NCBI RefSeq assembly: GCF_017355185.1
Contig: NZ_JADILJ010000038.1
Coordinates: forward strand, 1-38,122
Source: Rathayibacter sp. SD072
GTDB taxonomy: Bacteria > Actinomycetota > Actinomycetes > Actinomycetales > Microbacteriaceae
Direction: 5' to 3'
Length of the DNA: 38,122 nt
Shown here one piece after another: positions 27,829 to 36,646 of the stretch (within the stretch, counting starts at the first letter, position 1; every line of letters begins with the position of its first letter). The notes beneath the pieces were generated by a model. That model made no database searches and was not told the DNA's origin. It was given only the letters and a program-made list of their open reading frames with translations. The position numbers and the translations under genes are program-made.

Positions 27829-28314
27829 TCAGAGCGCGGTGATCGTCTTCGTGTCGCCGTCCCAGAAGCGCACGCTCGAGAGGCCCACGGGGAACGGCTC
27901 GCCCAGCAGGGGCACGGCCGCGCCCAGCTGCTCGGCGCGCAGGCGGCGCGAGACGCTCACGTGCGGGGTCCACGCCTCCGGGAGCGACGTGAGCACGCCG
28001 CCCGGGACCGCCGCGACGGTGGCGCGGTGCAGGGCGTCGAGCGCGGGTGAGCGGACGGCGCCCCAGGCGAGCACGAAGCGGCCGGAGTGGGGGAAGAGGA
28101 GGACGGCGCCGAGGTCGACGCTCGCGGGGAGCGGGCCGAGGGCCCCGGGCTCCGGGCACTCGAGCTCGGGGCCGGCGACGAGGGTGATGTGCGGGCGGTT
28201 GCTCTCGGAGCGGTGCAGGGCGAGGCTCGGCAGCCCGGCGCTCTCGAGCGCCTCCCACTGGCTCCGGATGCGGGCCTCGGACTCCGGGTCGAGGAGGAGT
28301 TCGACGCTGCGCAC
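27829..28314 (-). CDS. 2'-5' RNA ligase-type 2H phosphoesterase
   Basis: A 161-residue protein of the 2H superfamily (LigT/ThpR type), which opens cyclic phosphates or acts on 2'-5' linked RNA. Both signature motifs are visible: H42-I-T in RPHITLV and H118-V-S in TPHVSVS, 76 residues apart as expected. The GTG at 28314 has CAGGAT 7 nt upstream. The 92-bp gap to recQ contains the recQ -10, so recQ has its own promoter. Physiological substrate unknown. Confidence 0.85.
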   Translation of the reverse strand: MRSVELLLDPESEARIRSQWEALESAGLPSLALHRSESNRPHITLVAGPELECPEPGALGPLPASVDLGAVLLFPHSGRFVLAWGAVRSPALDALHRATVAAVPGGVLTSLPEAWTPHVSVSRRLRAEQLGAAVPLLGEPFPVGLSSVRFWDGDTKTITAL

Positions 28315-28368
28315 GCGTCCTATCCTGCCGCGGAGGGCGGCGCCCGGCGCGGGCTCGCCGTTCCGCAG

Positions 28369-28402
28369 AAGTTGCGGTAACGGCGCGCGCTCACCGCAAC
28401 TT
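28369..28402. terminator. Hairpin AAGTTGCGGT/ACCGCAACTT
   Basis: Perfect 10-bp arms around a 14-nt GC-rich loop, extendable outward with partial pairing. It lies in the 196-bp gap between the ABC permease and the 2H phosphoesterase and may end the ABC transcript. Confidence 0.55.
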
Positions 28403-28453
28403 GTGGAGGATCGGCGGGCCCGAGGACGGGCGACGACGTCGAGTACGCAGAGG

Positions 28454-28481
28454 TTGTCGTACTCGAGCGCGAGTACGACGA
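28454..28481. terminator. Hairpin around GTCGTACTCG/CGAGTACGAC
   Basis: Twelve-base arms (one T-G pair) with a 4-nt loop. It lies 30 bp beyond the end of the ABC permease gene (stop at 28511). It is followed within 52 bp by a second hairpin, so the gap contains two stacked palindromes. Confidence 0.6.
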
Positions 28482-28510
28482 CTTTCGAGGAGTGGGGGGC
28501 GGGCGGGGCC

Positions 28511-30088
28511 TCAGCCGATCGTCACGAGGGTGGCGAAGAGCTCGGGGGCGCGGCGGTCGACGAGGCGCCCGCCGAGGCGGATCCCGAGCACCGCGAACAG
28601 CCCGCCGAGCACGAGCGCGAGGACCAGCGACACCGTTCCGAGGACCGGGTCGCCGCCGACCAGGGAGATCGCGCCGACGACGATCGACGGGAGCGACAGC
28701 AGCGCGGTGGCGCCCATGCTGCCGAGCATCACGACGCTCGAGATCATGCCGGAACCCGGCGGCGTCTTCAGCGGGCTGTCACCGGGCGCCGGCACCGGGT
28801 AGACGACGAGCGCCGACGCGATGCTCGACACTCCGAAGCCGCTGAGGACCAGGGCGAGCGAGATGCCCAGGATCGCGGGGATCGCCTCGGGCCGCCCGGC
28901 GTAGAGGCAGGTGCCCACCGCGACGATCACGACGGCCGGGACGCCGACGATCGCGGCGGCGATGACGCGGCCGGCGCGGTCGGCCGCCCCCGTCACTCCG
29001 GAGCTGACGTGCGCGGCCCACGCGGTGCCGTCGTACGAGACGTCGGCGCAGAGCGTCACGCCGAAGATCAGCGCGATGAAGACGGCCGAGAAGGTGGCGA
29101 ACGAGCTCCCGCCGCCGCCGAGGGTGCCGTAGAAGAGCGTGAGGACGACGACCGCCGGGATCACGAGCAGGCCGCGGCTGTAGCGCGGGTCGCGCCACCA
29201 GTAGCCGAGGGCCCGCGCGGCGATCGCCCCGGTGGGGGTGCCGGGGAACCGGCCGAAGAGGCCGATGCCGGCGGATCCGGAGGCGGTGCCGGACGCTGAC
29301 GCGGCGGGCTCGCGCAGGGCGCGGCGCAGCGCGAGCGACCAGCCCCACACGAGCACGGCGAGCGTCCCCACTCCGATCGCGGAGCGCGCGAGCGCGGCGA
29401 GCCACTCCCCCGCCACGATCGACCCGGGCACCGCCCAGATCGCTCCGAGCGGCGACCAGCCGAGGGCCGTGGCGACGACGGGGAGGACGTCGACTCCCTC
29501 TTGAAGCACGCCCATCACTCCGATGAGCAACGGCCCGAGCAGGATCATCACGACGAGGACCACGCCGCCGATCACCTCGCGGTAGCGGCGGCTCGAGCCC
29601 AGCCCGGTGGTCAGCGCGCCGATCAGGCGGGAGGCGACGACGCAGGTCGCGACGCCGATCACGGCGCAGACGAGCGCGGGGACGACGCCGATCGGCTGCC
29701 TCCACCAGGCGGCGGCGGTCGCGAGGGCGGCGAGGGAGGTGACGATGCCGGGGATGCCCGCGATGCCGGCGGCGGCGAGGCCCAGCATCAGGGTCCTCAG
29801 GGGGATCGGGAAGGTGGCGAGCGTCGAGAGGTCGAGGCTCTGATCCGAGCCCGACACGAAGATCGGGCCGAGTACCCAGCCCAGCAGCAGGGCGGAGCCG
29901 CCGAGCACGATCACGACGTTCACGAGCGCGGGATCGGTGCCGCCGAGCGCGACGAGGCCGACGACGACGAGGCCCAGGACGAAGACCGCGTACAGGCCCC
30001 CGAAGATCACCCCGATCAGCTGCCACACGTTGCGCGTGAGCGTGTTGCGCAGCAGCAGCAGGCGCAGCCTCAGGAGATGCGCAACCAT
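28511..30088 (-). CDS. ABC transporter permease
   Basis: A 525-residue integral-membrane subunit with about 12 helices, forming the channel half of the exporter encoded with the ATPase gene upstream. The N-terminus LLRLRLLLLRNTLTRNVWQ is a basic amphipathic start typical of ABC-2 type exporters of this kind. The ATG at 30088 has AGGAGG 7 nt upstream and lies inside the 3' end of the ATPase gene (19-nt overlap). No periplasmic binding protein is present, as expected for an exporter. Substrate unknown. Downstream are two hairpins that probably end the operon. Confidence 0.85.
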   Translation of the reverse strand: MVAHLLRLRLLLLRNTLTRNVWQLIGVIFGGLYAVFVLGLVVVGLVALGGTDPALVNVVIVLGGSALLLGWVLGPIFVSGSDQSLDLSTLATFPIPLRTLMLGLAAAGIAGIPGIVTSLAALATAAAWWRQPIGVVPALVCAVIGVATCVVASRLIGALTTGLGSSRRYREVIGGVVLVVMILLGPLLIGVMGVLQEGVDVLPVVATALGWSPLGAIWAVPGSIVAGEWLAALARSAIGVGTLAVLVWGWSLALRRALREPAASASGTASGSAGIGLFGRFPGTPTGAIAARALGYWWRDPRYSRGLLVIPAVVVLTLFYGTLGGGGSSFATFSAVFIALIFGVTLCADVSYDGTAWAAHVSSGVTGAADRAGRVIAAAIVGVPAVVIVAVGTCLYAGRPEAIPAILGISLALVLSGFGVSSIASALVVYPVPAPGDSPLKTPPGSGMISSVVMLGSMGATALLSLPSIVVGAISLVGGDPVLGTVSLVLALVLGGLFAVLGIRLGGRLVDRRAPELFATLVTIG

Positions 30089-30924
30089 GCCGGGCCCTCC
30101 TGGTGGGTGCGTCCGCCGACGAGCTCGACGAAGCGCTCCTCGAGGCTGGACCCCGCCCGCACCTCGGCGAGCGTGCCGGCGGCGAGGACGCGGCCGTCGG
30201 CGATGACGGCGACGCGGTCGCACATCCGCTCGACCAGGTCCATGGAGTGGCTCGAGACGATCACGGTGCCGCCGGAGGCGACGAAGCCGGTCAGGATGTC
30301 GCGGATGTTGGCCGCGGAGACGGGGTCGACCGACTCGAACGGCTCGTCGAGCACGAGGAGCCGCGGGGCGCGCACGAGGGCGCAGGCGAGCGCGATCTTC
30401 TTGGTCATGCCCGCGGAGTAGTCGACGACGAGGGTGCGGTCGGCCGGATCGAGTCCGAGCAGCGCCAGCAGGTCGTCGGCGCGCTCGAGGACGGTGGGCC
30501 GGTCGATGCCGCAGAGCAGGCCGTAGTAGGTGATGAGCTGGAGTCCGGTGAGCCGGTCGAACAGCTTGACGCCGTCGGCGAGGACGCCGATCAGGCGCTT
30601 GGCCTCGAGCGTCCGCTGCCAGACGTCGACCTCGTGGATCGTGACGACGCCCTCGTCGGGGCGGAGCAGGGCGGTGGCCATCGAGAGCGTCGTGGTCTTG
30701 CCCGCTCCGTTCGGGCCGACCAGGCCGAAGAACGAGCCGGCGGGGACGTCGAGGTCGATGCCCTTGACCGCCTCCTTGTCGCCGAAGCGCTTGCGCAGAC
30801 CGCGGATCCGCAGCGCGATCTCGCCGGAGCGGCCCGCCGCGTCCGGGGCGGCCCAGGCCGGAGCTGCGTGCTCGGTAGCGTCGTCGGGGGCGCTGGTGCG
30901 CGCCGTTCCGTTCGTGCCGTCCAT
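30070..30924 (-). CDS. ABC transporter ATP-binding protein
   Basis: A 284-residue ATPase powering the permease downstream. Walker A GPNGAGKT is at 70-77, Walker B LLVLDEP at 189-195, and the switch histidine at 226 (SSHS). The signature is YSAGMTKK (169-176) rather than LSGGQ, a variant common among ABC-2 exporters. An Ala/Asp-rich N-terminal extension (1-35) is unusual. The ATG at 30924 has AAGGGA 6 nt upstream. The leader also holds a 15-bp palindrome (30945-30959). Confidence 0.9.
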   Translation of the reverse strand: MDGTNGTARTSAPDDATEHAAPAWAAPDAAGRSGEIALRIRGLRKRFGDKEAVKGIDLDVPAGSFFGLVGPNGAGKTTTLSMATALLRPDEGVVTIHEVDVWQRTLEAKRLIGVLADGVKLFDRLTGLQLITYYGLLCGIDRPTVLERADDLLALLGLDPADRTLVVDYSAGMTKKIALACALVRAPRLLVLDEPFESVDPVSAANIRDILTGFVASGGTVIVSSHSMDLVERMCDRVAVIADGRVLAAGTLAEVRAGSSLEERFVELVGGRTHQEGPAWLRIS

Positions 30925-30944
30925 GGGAGTCCCTTCGGTGCATG

Positions 30945-30959
30945 ACCGCGGGCCGCGGT
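30945..30959. promoter_or_regulatory. Palindrome ACCGCGG-G-CCGCGGT
   Basis: Perfect 7-bp arms with a single central base lie 20 nt before the ABC ATPase start, in the 119-bp divergent region shared with the phosphomutase gene. It could be an operator or a leader hairpin. Confidence 0.35.
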
Positions 30960-31031
30960 GGGCGGCCGCTCCTCCCACGGTAACCAGGCCTCGTGGCACG
31001 GGCATCCGCCTCGGGAGGGATCCGCGCCGCC

Positions 31032-31037
31032 TACGCT
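31032..31037 (+). promoter_or_regulatory. -10 hexamer TACGCT of the phosphomutase gene
   Basis: It ends 6 nt before the ATG at 31044, with no SD. Confidence 0.45.
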
Positions 31038-31043
31038 GACTCC

Positions 31044-31733
31044 ATGCCCACGCTCCTCCTCGTCCGGCACGGGCGCACGACCGCGAACACCGCCGGGATC
31101 CTGGCCGGCCGCACCGCCGGGGTCCGGCTCGACGACGTGGGGCGCGCGCAGGCCGCTCGCACGGCGGAGCGCCTGGCGGCGGTGCCGCTGGCCGCCCTCG
31201 TGACGAGCCCGCTCGAGCGCTGCCGGCAGACGTCGCGAGCGATCCTCGACCGGCAGGGGACGCCTCCCGAAGCCGTCGTCGAGAAGGGGATCACCGAGGC
31301 CGACTACGGGCAGTGGTCGGGCCGGCACCTGCGCGATCTGGCGAAGGAGCCGCTGTGGGCGACGGTGCAGAACCAGCCGTCGGCGGTGGTGTTCCCCGGC
31401 GGCGAGGGGCTCGCGGCGATGCAGGCCCGCGCCGTCGCGGCGATCCGGAGGCACGACGCGGCCGTCGCCGAGCAGCACGGCCCGGCCGCGGTGTGGGCCG
31501 CCGTCAGCCACGGCGACACGATCAAGGCGATCCTCGCCGATGCGCTCGGGATGCACCTCGACCTGTTCCAGCGGCTGTCGGTCGGACCGGCGTCGGTGTC
31601 GATCATCCGCTACGGCGCGGGACGGCCCGAGGTCGTCGCCACGAACACCGAGGCGGGGGACCTGGGCTGGCTGCGCGCGGCCCCGGCGCCCGCGGCCGAG
31701 GCCGCTGTCGGCGGCGGAGCCGGTCACGAGTAG
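31044..31733 (+). CDS. MSMEG_4193 family histidine phosphatase / phosphomutase-like protein
   Basis: A 229-residue member of the histidine phosphatase superfamily. LVRHGRT places the phospho-accepting histidine at H9, the pocket arginine is in the SPLERCRQT segment near 57, the catalytic glutamate is in ITEADYGQW, and the second histidine is in VSHGDT. All are present, so phosphatase or mutase activity is likely; the substrate is unknown. The family occurs mainly in Actinobacteria beside DUF3090 and SCO1664-type genes, exactly as here. The C-terminus is an Ala/Pro-rich extension. Confidence 0.88.
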   Translation: MPTLLLVRHGRTTANTAGILAGRTAGVRLDDVGRAQAARTAERLAAVPLAALVTSPLERCRQTSRAILDRQGTPPEAVVEKGITEADYGQWSGRHLRDLAKEPLWATVQNQPSAVVFPGGEGLAAMQARAVAAIRRHDAAVAEQHGPAAVWAAVSHGDTIKAILADALGMHLDLFQRLSVGPASVSIIRYGAGRPEVVATNTEAGDLGWLRAAPAPAAEAAVGGGAGHE

Positions 31734-31769
31734 GTCCACGCGAGGAGCCACCCTCCGGGACGCGGCTCG

Positions 31770-31775
31770 TACACT
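31770..31775 (+). promoter_or_regulatory. -10 hexamer TACACT of the DUF3090 gene
   Basis: It ends 6 nt before the ATG at 31782. This is a strong match, and the 48-nt gap means DUF3090 and SCO1664 may be transcribed apart from the phosphomutase. Confidence 0.5.
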
Positions 31776-31781
31776 GGAGTC

Positions 31782-32309
31782 ATGCCCATCGTCCACGCGT
31801 TCGACTGGCCCGACCGCGTCGTGGTCGGCACCGTCGGCTCGCCCGGCGCCCGCTCCTTCTACCTGCAGGCCCGCACGGGTCCCCGCGTCGTCAGCGTCGG
31901 ACTCGAGAAGCAGCAGTCGGCCCTGCTCGCCGAGAAGATCGACGAGATCCTCGATCAGCTGATGACCGCGGAGGGCAACCCCGCGAGCGTCCCCTCCGGC
32001 ACTCCCGCGGAGCTCGTCGACAACGAGCCGCTCGACCAGCCGGTCGAGCCCGAGTTCCGCGTCGGCGGTCTCAGCCTCGGCTGGGATCCGACGACCGCCC
32101 AGATCGTGATCGAGGCGTACCCGCTGACCGAGGCCGAGGAGTCGGCCGAGGACGCGGAGCCCGAGGAGATGGTCGTGCTGCGGATCCCCGTCGGCACCGC
32201 CCGCGCGTTCGCCAAGCGCACCCTCGAGGTGGTGGGTGCGGGGCGTCCGCTGTGCCCGCGCTGCGGAGATCCGATGGACCCCGACGGGCACGACTGCCCG
32301 CTGGCATGA
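31782..32309 (+). CDS. DUF3090 family protein
   Basis: A 175-residue actinobacterial protein of unknown function. It begins HAFDWPDRVVVGTVGSPG, a conserved signature, and ends in a small zinc-ribbon-like CPRCG followed by DPDGHDC, with two CxxC/HxC pairs that could bind metal. It is likely cytosolic. Its stop overlaps the start of the SCO1664-type gene (ATGA), so the two are coupled. The constant neighbourhood with the phosphomutase and the kinase-fold protein suggests a shared, unresolved pathway. Confidence 0.9.
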   Translation: MPIVHAFDWPDRVVVGTVGSPGARSFYLQARTGPRVVSVGLEKQQSALLAEKIDEILDQLMTAEGNPASVPSGTPAELVDNEPLDQPVEPEFRVGGLSLGWDPTTAQIVIEAYPLTEAEESAEDAEPEEMVVLRIPVGTARAFAKRTLEVVGAGRPLCPRCGDPMDPDGHDCPLA

Positions 32310-33088
32310 GCGAGGACGCGGAGCCGAGCGGCGAGGAGCTCACGACCGGCGCGCTCGAGCTCACCGGCCGGATCACCACCGCCTCCAACGCCACGTTCCT
32401 CGCGCGGATCGGCGACACCTCCGTCGTCTACAAGCCGGTGTCCGGCGAGAAGCCGCTCTGGGACTTCCCCGACGGCGATCTCGCGGGGCGCGAGGCGGCC
32501 GCGTACCTCGCGTCCGAGGCCCTGGGCTGGAACGTGGTGCCGCGGACATGGCTCCGCGACGGGCCGCTGGGCCCCGGCATGGTGCAGCTCTGGCAGGACA
32601 TCGACCCCGAGCAGGACGCGGTGGACCTCGTGCCGTCGGCGGAGGTCGCCGAGGGCTGGCGGCACGTGCTCGACGGCAGCGACGAGGAGGACCGCGACGT
32701 CTCGCTCGTGCACGAGGACTCGGCGGCGCTGCGGCGGATGGCGGTCTTCGACGTGGTCGTCAACAACGCCGACCGCAAGGGCGGGCACGTGCTCGCGATG
32801 CCGGACGGGCACCGCTACGGCGTCGACCACGGGCTGACGTTCCACGTCGAGCACAAGCTGCGGACGGTGCTCTGGGGCTGGATCGGCGAGCCGCTGACGG
32901 CCGACGAGCTCGACGCGCTCGGACGCCTCCGGAGCGCGATCGACGGGCCGCTCGGCGCGGCGCTGTCGGAGCTGCTGCTGGACGAGGAGATCGAGGTGCT
33001 GGGGCGCCGCTGCGTCCGGCTGCGCTCCTCCGGCCGGTTCCCGGCGCCGCGGGGCGGCATGCCCGCGGTCCCGTGGCCGCTGTTCTGA
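32306..33088 (+). CDS. SCO1664 family protein (PI3/PI4-kinase-like fold)
   Basis: A 260-residue member of the SCO1664 family, related to PI3/PI4-type kinases. The ATP-binding lysine is in VVYKPVSGEKPLWDFP, the catalytic-loop equivalent in DVVVNNADRKGGHVL, and the metal-binding aspartate in YGVDHGLTFH. These appear intact, so it may phosphorylate a small molecule or protein. The ATG overlaps the DUF3090 stop by 4 nt. In many actinobacteria this trio is followed by mshC; here it is followed by a convergent VWA gene 19 nt away. The substrate is unknown. Confidence 0.88.
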   Translation: MSEDAEPSGEELTTGALELTGRITTASNATFLARIGDTSVVYKPVSGEKPLWDFPDGDLAGREAAAYLASEALGWNVVPRTWLRDGPLGPGMVQLWQDIDPEQDAVDLVPSAEVAEGWRHVLDGSDEEDRDVSLVHEDSAALRRMAVFDVVVNNADRKGGHVLAMPDGHRYGVDHGLTFHVEHKLRTVLWGWIGEPLTADELDALGRLRSAIDGPLGAALSELLLDEEIEVLGRRCVRLRSSGRFPAPRGGMPAVPWPLF

Positions 33089-33107
33089 CGCGGACGGCGA
33101 CGCCGGC

Positions 33108-35159
33108 CTAGAAGGCCCAGCCGCGGCCGAACATCTCGTCACCCGTGGGACGCCCGCCGTCGGAGCGGTCGCGCGAGCCGAGGTACGAGCTCACGACCGC
33201 CGCGCCCAGGTCGTCGGCCTCGGGGTTCACGACCGTGCCGCCGGCCCGCCGGGCCAGGGAGTCGAGGAACCGGGCGAGCCCCGGGTCCTCGCCCAGGCGG
33301 AAGAACGTGGTGTGCGCGCCGAGCCGCACGGAGGCGTCGAGCTCGCGCACCGAGACGGCGATCGTGACCGGGTCGGGCGGGTAGTCGAAGAAGACGTCGC
33401 CGGCGGGCTCGAGGTGCGCGGTCGGCTCGCCGTCGGTGACGATCAGCAGCACGGGCTGAGCGCCCGGATGCTTGCGGAAGTGCCGGTTGGCCAGCAGCAG
33501 GGCGTGGTGCAGGTTCGTGCCCTTGTCCCACTCGGCGTCGAGGCCGACGAGCTGCTCGATGCCCATCACCTCGGCCTGGCGGCCGAAGGCGATCAGCTGC
33601 AGCTCGTCGCCGCGGAACCGGCTCGTGATGAGCGTGTGCAGGGCGAGGGCGGTGCGCTTCATCGGCACCCAGCGGCCGTCCATCGCCATCGAGAAGGAGG
33701 TGTCGACGAGCAGGGCGACGCAGGCCTGCGTGCGCGCCTCCGTCTCCTGCACCTCCACGTCGCCGATCTCGATGCGCACGCCCGACGCGGTGGAGCGGCC
33801 CTCGCCGGCCGTGCGGGTGAGCGCATTGGTGATCGTGCGCGGCAGGTCCCACGCCTCGGTGTCGCCGAACTCCCATGCGCGAGTGGCGCCGGAGCGCTCG
33901 CCCGCGGCCCCCGCCCGCCGCACGTCGCGCGCGCCCTGACGACCCGACATCGTCTCGGCGATGTCGCGCAGGAGGGACTTGCCGAGCTGGCGCATCGCCT
34001 TCGGGCTGAGGGCGAGCGAGCCGTCGGAGCCGCGGCGCAGGGTGCCGGAGTCGCGCAGCGCACGCTCGAGCTGCTTCAGCGTCTGCGCGTCGACCGCCGC
34101 GTCGTCGCCGATCCGCTTCGCGAGCAGATCGAGGTCGAGGTCGTCGAGCTGCGAGCCGTTCTGCGACTGCGCGAGCTGGTCGGCGAGCGCATCGAGGTCG
34201 GCGAGCTCCTGGAACACGCCGGTGCCGTCGCCGAGGCCGAGCCCCTGCTCGCCGTCCATCCGCTCGGAGCCGCCCCAGTCCTCGCCGGGGCGCAGGCCCC
34301 GCAGGGTCTCGTCGAGCTTCCCGAGCGACTGCATCAGCTCGGGGGTGCCGAAGGCCTGCTGCGCGAGGGCGTCGAGCTCGTCGCGCTGCTCCTGGGTCAT
34401 CGAGTTGCGCATCCGCTGCGCCGCGGCCGCCCGGGCGGCTAGGGCGTCGATCAGCTCGTCCACGGTCTCGGGGTTCTCGGGGAAGTACTCGCCGTGCTGC
34501 GCCAGGAACGCGTCGAACTGCTCCGGGGTGTCCTCGCCGCGGGCGTGCGACTCGAGCAGGTCGTTGAGGTCGCGGAGCATGGCGTCGATCGCGGCGCGGT
34601 CCTCGTCGCTCGCGTTCTCGAGGGCCTGCTTCATGCCCGCGAAGCGCTGCTCGAGCATCTCGGCGCCGAGGAGCTGCTTGATCCGCTCGAAGTCGGCGCG
34701 CGCCTCGGGGCTCCGCCAGGAGTAGTCGGCGAGCTCGGACACGGCGGCCGCGGCCGACGGCGGCAGGCTGTCGAGCTGGATCTCGGCGAGCGCGCGGTCG
34801 CCGTCGTCCATCTGCGTGTCACGGGCCAGCTGCTTGCGCTCGGCGAGGACCGCCCGGTCGAGCAGTTCGCGGACCTCGCGGAGCGTGCCGTCGAGGTTGT
34901 GCTTCTGCGCGAGGTCGCGGCGGCGCTCGGCCACGCGGCGACCGAGATCGTCGAGGCCGAAGGCGTCACGGCCGCCGCGGCGGAGGAACTCGCGCAGGGC
35001 CCGCTCGGGCGAGGTGCCGGCCATCACGTCCTGGCCGATCGCCTCGAGGGCCTCGGCGAGGTCGACGGGCGGAGCGAGCGGGTCCGGGCCGCCCCGGTAC
35101 TCGGAGTAGCGCGCGTCGCGGTGCAGGCGGCGGTTGGTCCGGCGCCCCGGCTCAGCCAT
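33108..35159 (-). CDS. VWA domain protein, partner of the MoxR-like ATPase
   Basis: A 683-residue cytosolic protein. The N-terminal two thirds is a charged, mostly helical region rich in Leu, Ala, Asp and Gln; the C-terminal third is a von Willebrand A domain (about 465-660). The metal site motif is DTSFSM, with the further MIDAS residues T and D in KGTNLH and VTDGEP. The layout is that of the large subunit in MoxR/VWA pairs and of magnesium-chelatase D-like proteins. The ATG overlaps the MoxR-like stop by 8 nt, so the two are coupled and probably form a chaperone-like complex with metal-dependent binding. Client unknown. Confidence 0.88.
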   Translation of the reverse strand: MAEPGRRTNRRLHRDARYSEYRGGPDPLAPPVDLAEALEAIGQDVMAGTSPERALREFLRRGGRDAFGLDDLGRRVAERRRDLAQKHNLDGTLREVRELLDRAVLAERKQLARDTQMDDGDRALAEIQLDSLPPSAAAAVSELADYSWRSPEARADFERIKQLLGAEMLEQRFAGMKQALENASDEDRAAIDAMLRDLNDLLESHARGEDTPEQFDAFLAQHGEYFPENPETVDELIDALAARAAAAQRMRNSMTQEQRDELDALAQQAFGTPELMQSLGKLDETLRGLRPGEDWGGSERMDGEQGLGLGDGTGVFQELADLDALADQLAQSQNGSQLDDLDLDLLAKRIGDDAAVDAQTLKQLERALRDSGTLRRGSDGSLALSPKAMRQLGKSLLRDIAETMSGRQGARDVRRAGAAGERSGATRAWEFGDTEAWDLPRTITNALTRTAGEGRSTASGVRIEIGDVEVQETEARTQACVALLVDTSFSMAMDGRWVPMKRTALALHTLITSRFRGDELQLIAFGRQAEVMGIEQLVGLDAEWDKGTNLHHALLLANRHFRKHPGAQPVLLIVTDGEPTAHLEPAGDVFFDYPPDPVTIAVSVRELDASVRLGAHTTFFRLGEDPGLARFLDSLARRAGGTVVNPEADDLGAAVVSSYLGSRDRSDGGRPTGDEMFGRGWAF

Positions 35160-36534
35160 ACACGGCCTCGCCGCCGCCGGTCTCCTTGCTCAGCCGGCGC
35201 GAGAGGTAGAGGCCCTCGAGCGCGAGCTCGACGGCTCCGGCGCGCTGGCCCTCGTTCGTCGCGCCCAGGCGCTCGGCGAGGTCTTCGTAGACGGTCGCCT
35301 CGCCCAGGATCGGCAGCCCGGCGAGGAACTCGCGCGCGGTCACCTGCTCGCCGGTCGTGATCATGGCGCCGTCCTCGACAGCGGTGACGAGCGGGCCGAG
35401 GTCGATGCCGCGCAGGTGCGCGCGCACCGTCTCGGCGGTGGCCTGGCGCAGGAGGTGCTCGAGGATCTCCTCCTCGCGCCCCTCCTCCCCCGACTCGAAC
35501 TCGATCTTGCCGCCGAGCACGTCGACCGCGGTCTCGAGGTCGATGGGGCGCGCGACGGCCTCGGCCTCGCCCCGGCGGGTGGCGCGGTGCAGCGCGGCCG
35601 CGGCGATGGTCTCGGCGCCGGCGATCGCGAAGCGGGCGCTCACTCCGCTGCGCTGGTCGACGGAGCTCGACTCGCGCAGGGCCCGGGTGAAGCGGGCGAG
35701 GATCTCGATGAGCGCGTCGGGCACGGTCGCGACGAGATCCGCCTCCTGACGGATCACGGCGATCTCGTCGACGAGCTCGGTGGGGTAGTGCGTGCGGATC
35801 TCGGCGCCGAAGCGGTCCTTCAGCGGCGTGATGATGCGGCCGCGGTTCGTGTAGTCCTCGGGGTTCGCGCTGGCGACGACGAGCACGTCGAGCGGCAGGC
35901 GGAGGACGTAGCCGCGGATCTGGATGTCGCGCTCCTCCATCACGTTGAGCATCGCGACCTGGATGCGCTCGGCGAGATCCGGCAGCTCGTTGATCGCGAC
36001 GATGCCGCGGTGGCTGCGCGGGATGAGACCGAAGTGGATGGTCTCGGGATCGCCGAGGCTGCGCCCCTCGGCCACCTTCATGGGGTCCACGTCGCCGATG
36101 AGGTCGGCGACGCTGGTGTCGGGGGTGGCGAGCTTCTCGACGTAGCGCTCCTCGCGCGAGCGCCAGGAGACGGGCAGCTCGTCGCCGAGCTCCTCGGCGC
36201 GGCGGATGCTCACCGTGGTGATCGGCTCGTACGGGTGCTCGCCGAGCTCGGAGCCGGCGATGACCGGCGACCACTCGTCGAGGAGGCCGTTGAGGGTGCG
36301 CAGGAGCCGGGTCTTGCCCTGGCCGCGCTCGCCCAGCAGCACGATGTCGTGACCGGCGATCACCGCGCGCTCGACCTGCGGGATCACCGTGTCGGCGAAT
36401 CCGTGCAGCCCGGGCCACGGGTCGCGGCCCTCGCGCAGGGCGTCGAGCAGGTTGTCGCGGATCTCGGTGCGGAGGCTCTTCTGCACGTGCCCGGAGGCGC
36501 GGAGCTGGCCGAGGGTCTGGATCGTCGGACGCAT
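35152..36534 (-). CDS. MoxR/magnesium-chelatase-like AAA ATPase
   Basis: A 460-residue AAA+ ATPase. Walker A is GERGQGKT with K74. The Walker B position reads IVAINELPDL, with Asn in place of the usual Asp but the catalytic Glu kept, as I recall for this actinobacterial subgroup. Sensor 1 is VVASANPEDY and a sensor-2 type arginine follows in the helical lid (about 310-400). It works with the VWA protein encoded immediately downstream. I chose the ATG at 36534, preceded by CGGAG and by TAGCGT 10 nt upstream; a longer frame to 36804 reads into the divergent gene and shows no conservation. Confidence 0.88.
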   Translation of the reverse strand: MRPTIQTLGQLRASGHVQKSLRTEIRDNLLDALREGRDPWPGLHGFADTVIPQVERAVIAGHDIVLLGERGQGKTRLLRTLNGLLDEWSPVIAGSELGEHPYEPITTVSIRRAEELGDELPVSWRSREERYVEKLATPDTSVADLIGDVDPMKVAEGRSLGDPETIHFGLIPRSHRGIVAINELPDLAERIQVAMLNVMEERDIQIRGYVLRLPLDVLVVASANPEDYTNRGRIITPLKDRFGAEIRTHYPTELVDEIAVIRQEADLVATVPDALIEILARFTRALRESSSVDQRSGVSARFAIAGAETIAAAALHRATRRGEAEAVARPIDLETAVDVLGGKIEFESGEEGREEEILEHLLRQATAETVRAHLRGIDLGPLVTAVEDGAMITTGEQVTAREFLAGLPILGEATVYEDLAERLGATNEGQRAGAVELALEGLYLSRRLSKETGGGEAVYG

Positions 36535-36544
36535 CACTCCGGCA

Positions 36545-36550
36545 ACGCTA
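36545..36550 (-). promoter_or_regulatory. -10 hexamer TAGCGT of the MoxR/VWA operon
   Basis: Minus-strand hexamer ending 10 nt before the ATG at 36534. A short leader with CGGAG would remain. Confidence 0.4.
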
Positions 36551-36633
36551 CGCCCGGGTGCGGCCGCGTGGCGGAGGTCTGCGGAAGTCGGCAGGGAGCT
36601 CGCGGGGGACGCGCGTCCGGGGCGGTCGGCTCC

Positions 36634-36639
36634 TAGGCT
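36634..36639 (+). promoter_or_regulatory. -10 hexamer TAGGCT of the small AAA ATPase gene
   Basis: It ends 7 nt before the ATG at 36647, identical to the box before the gene at 24788. Confidence 0.45.
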
Positions 36640-36646
36640 CGGGGGC

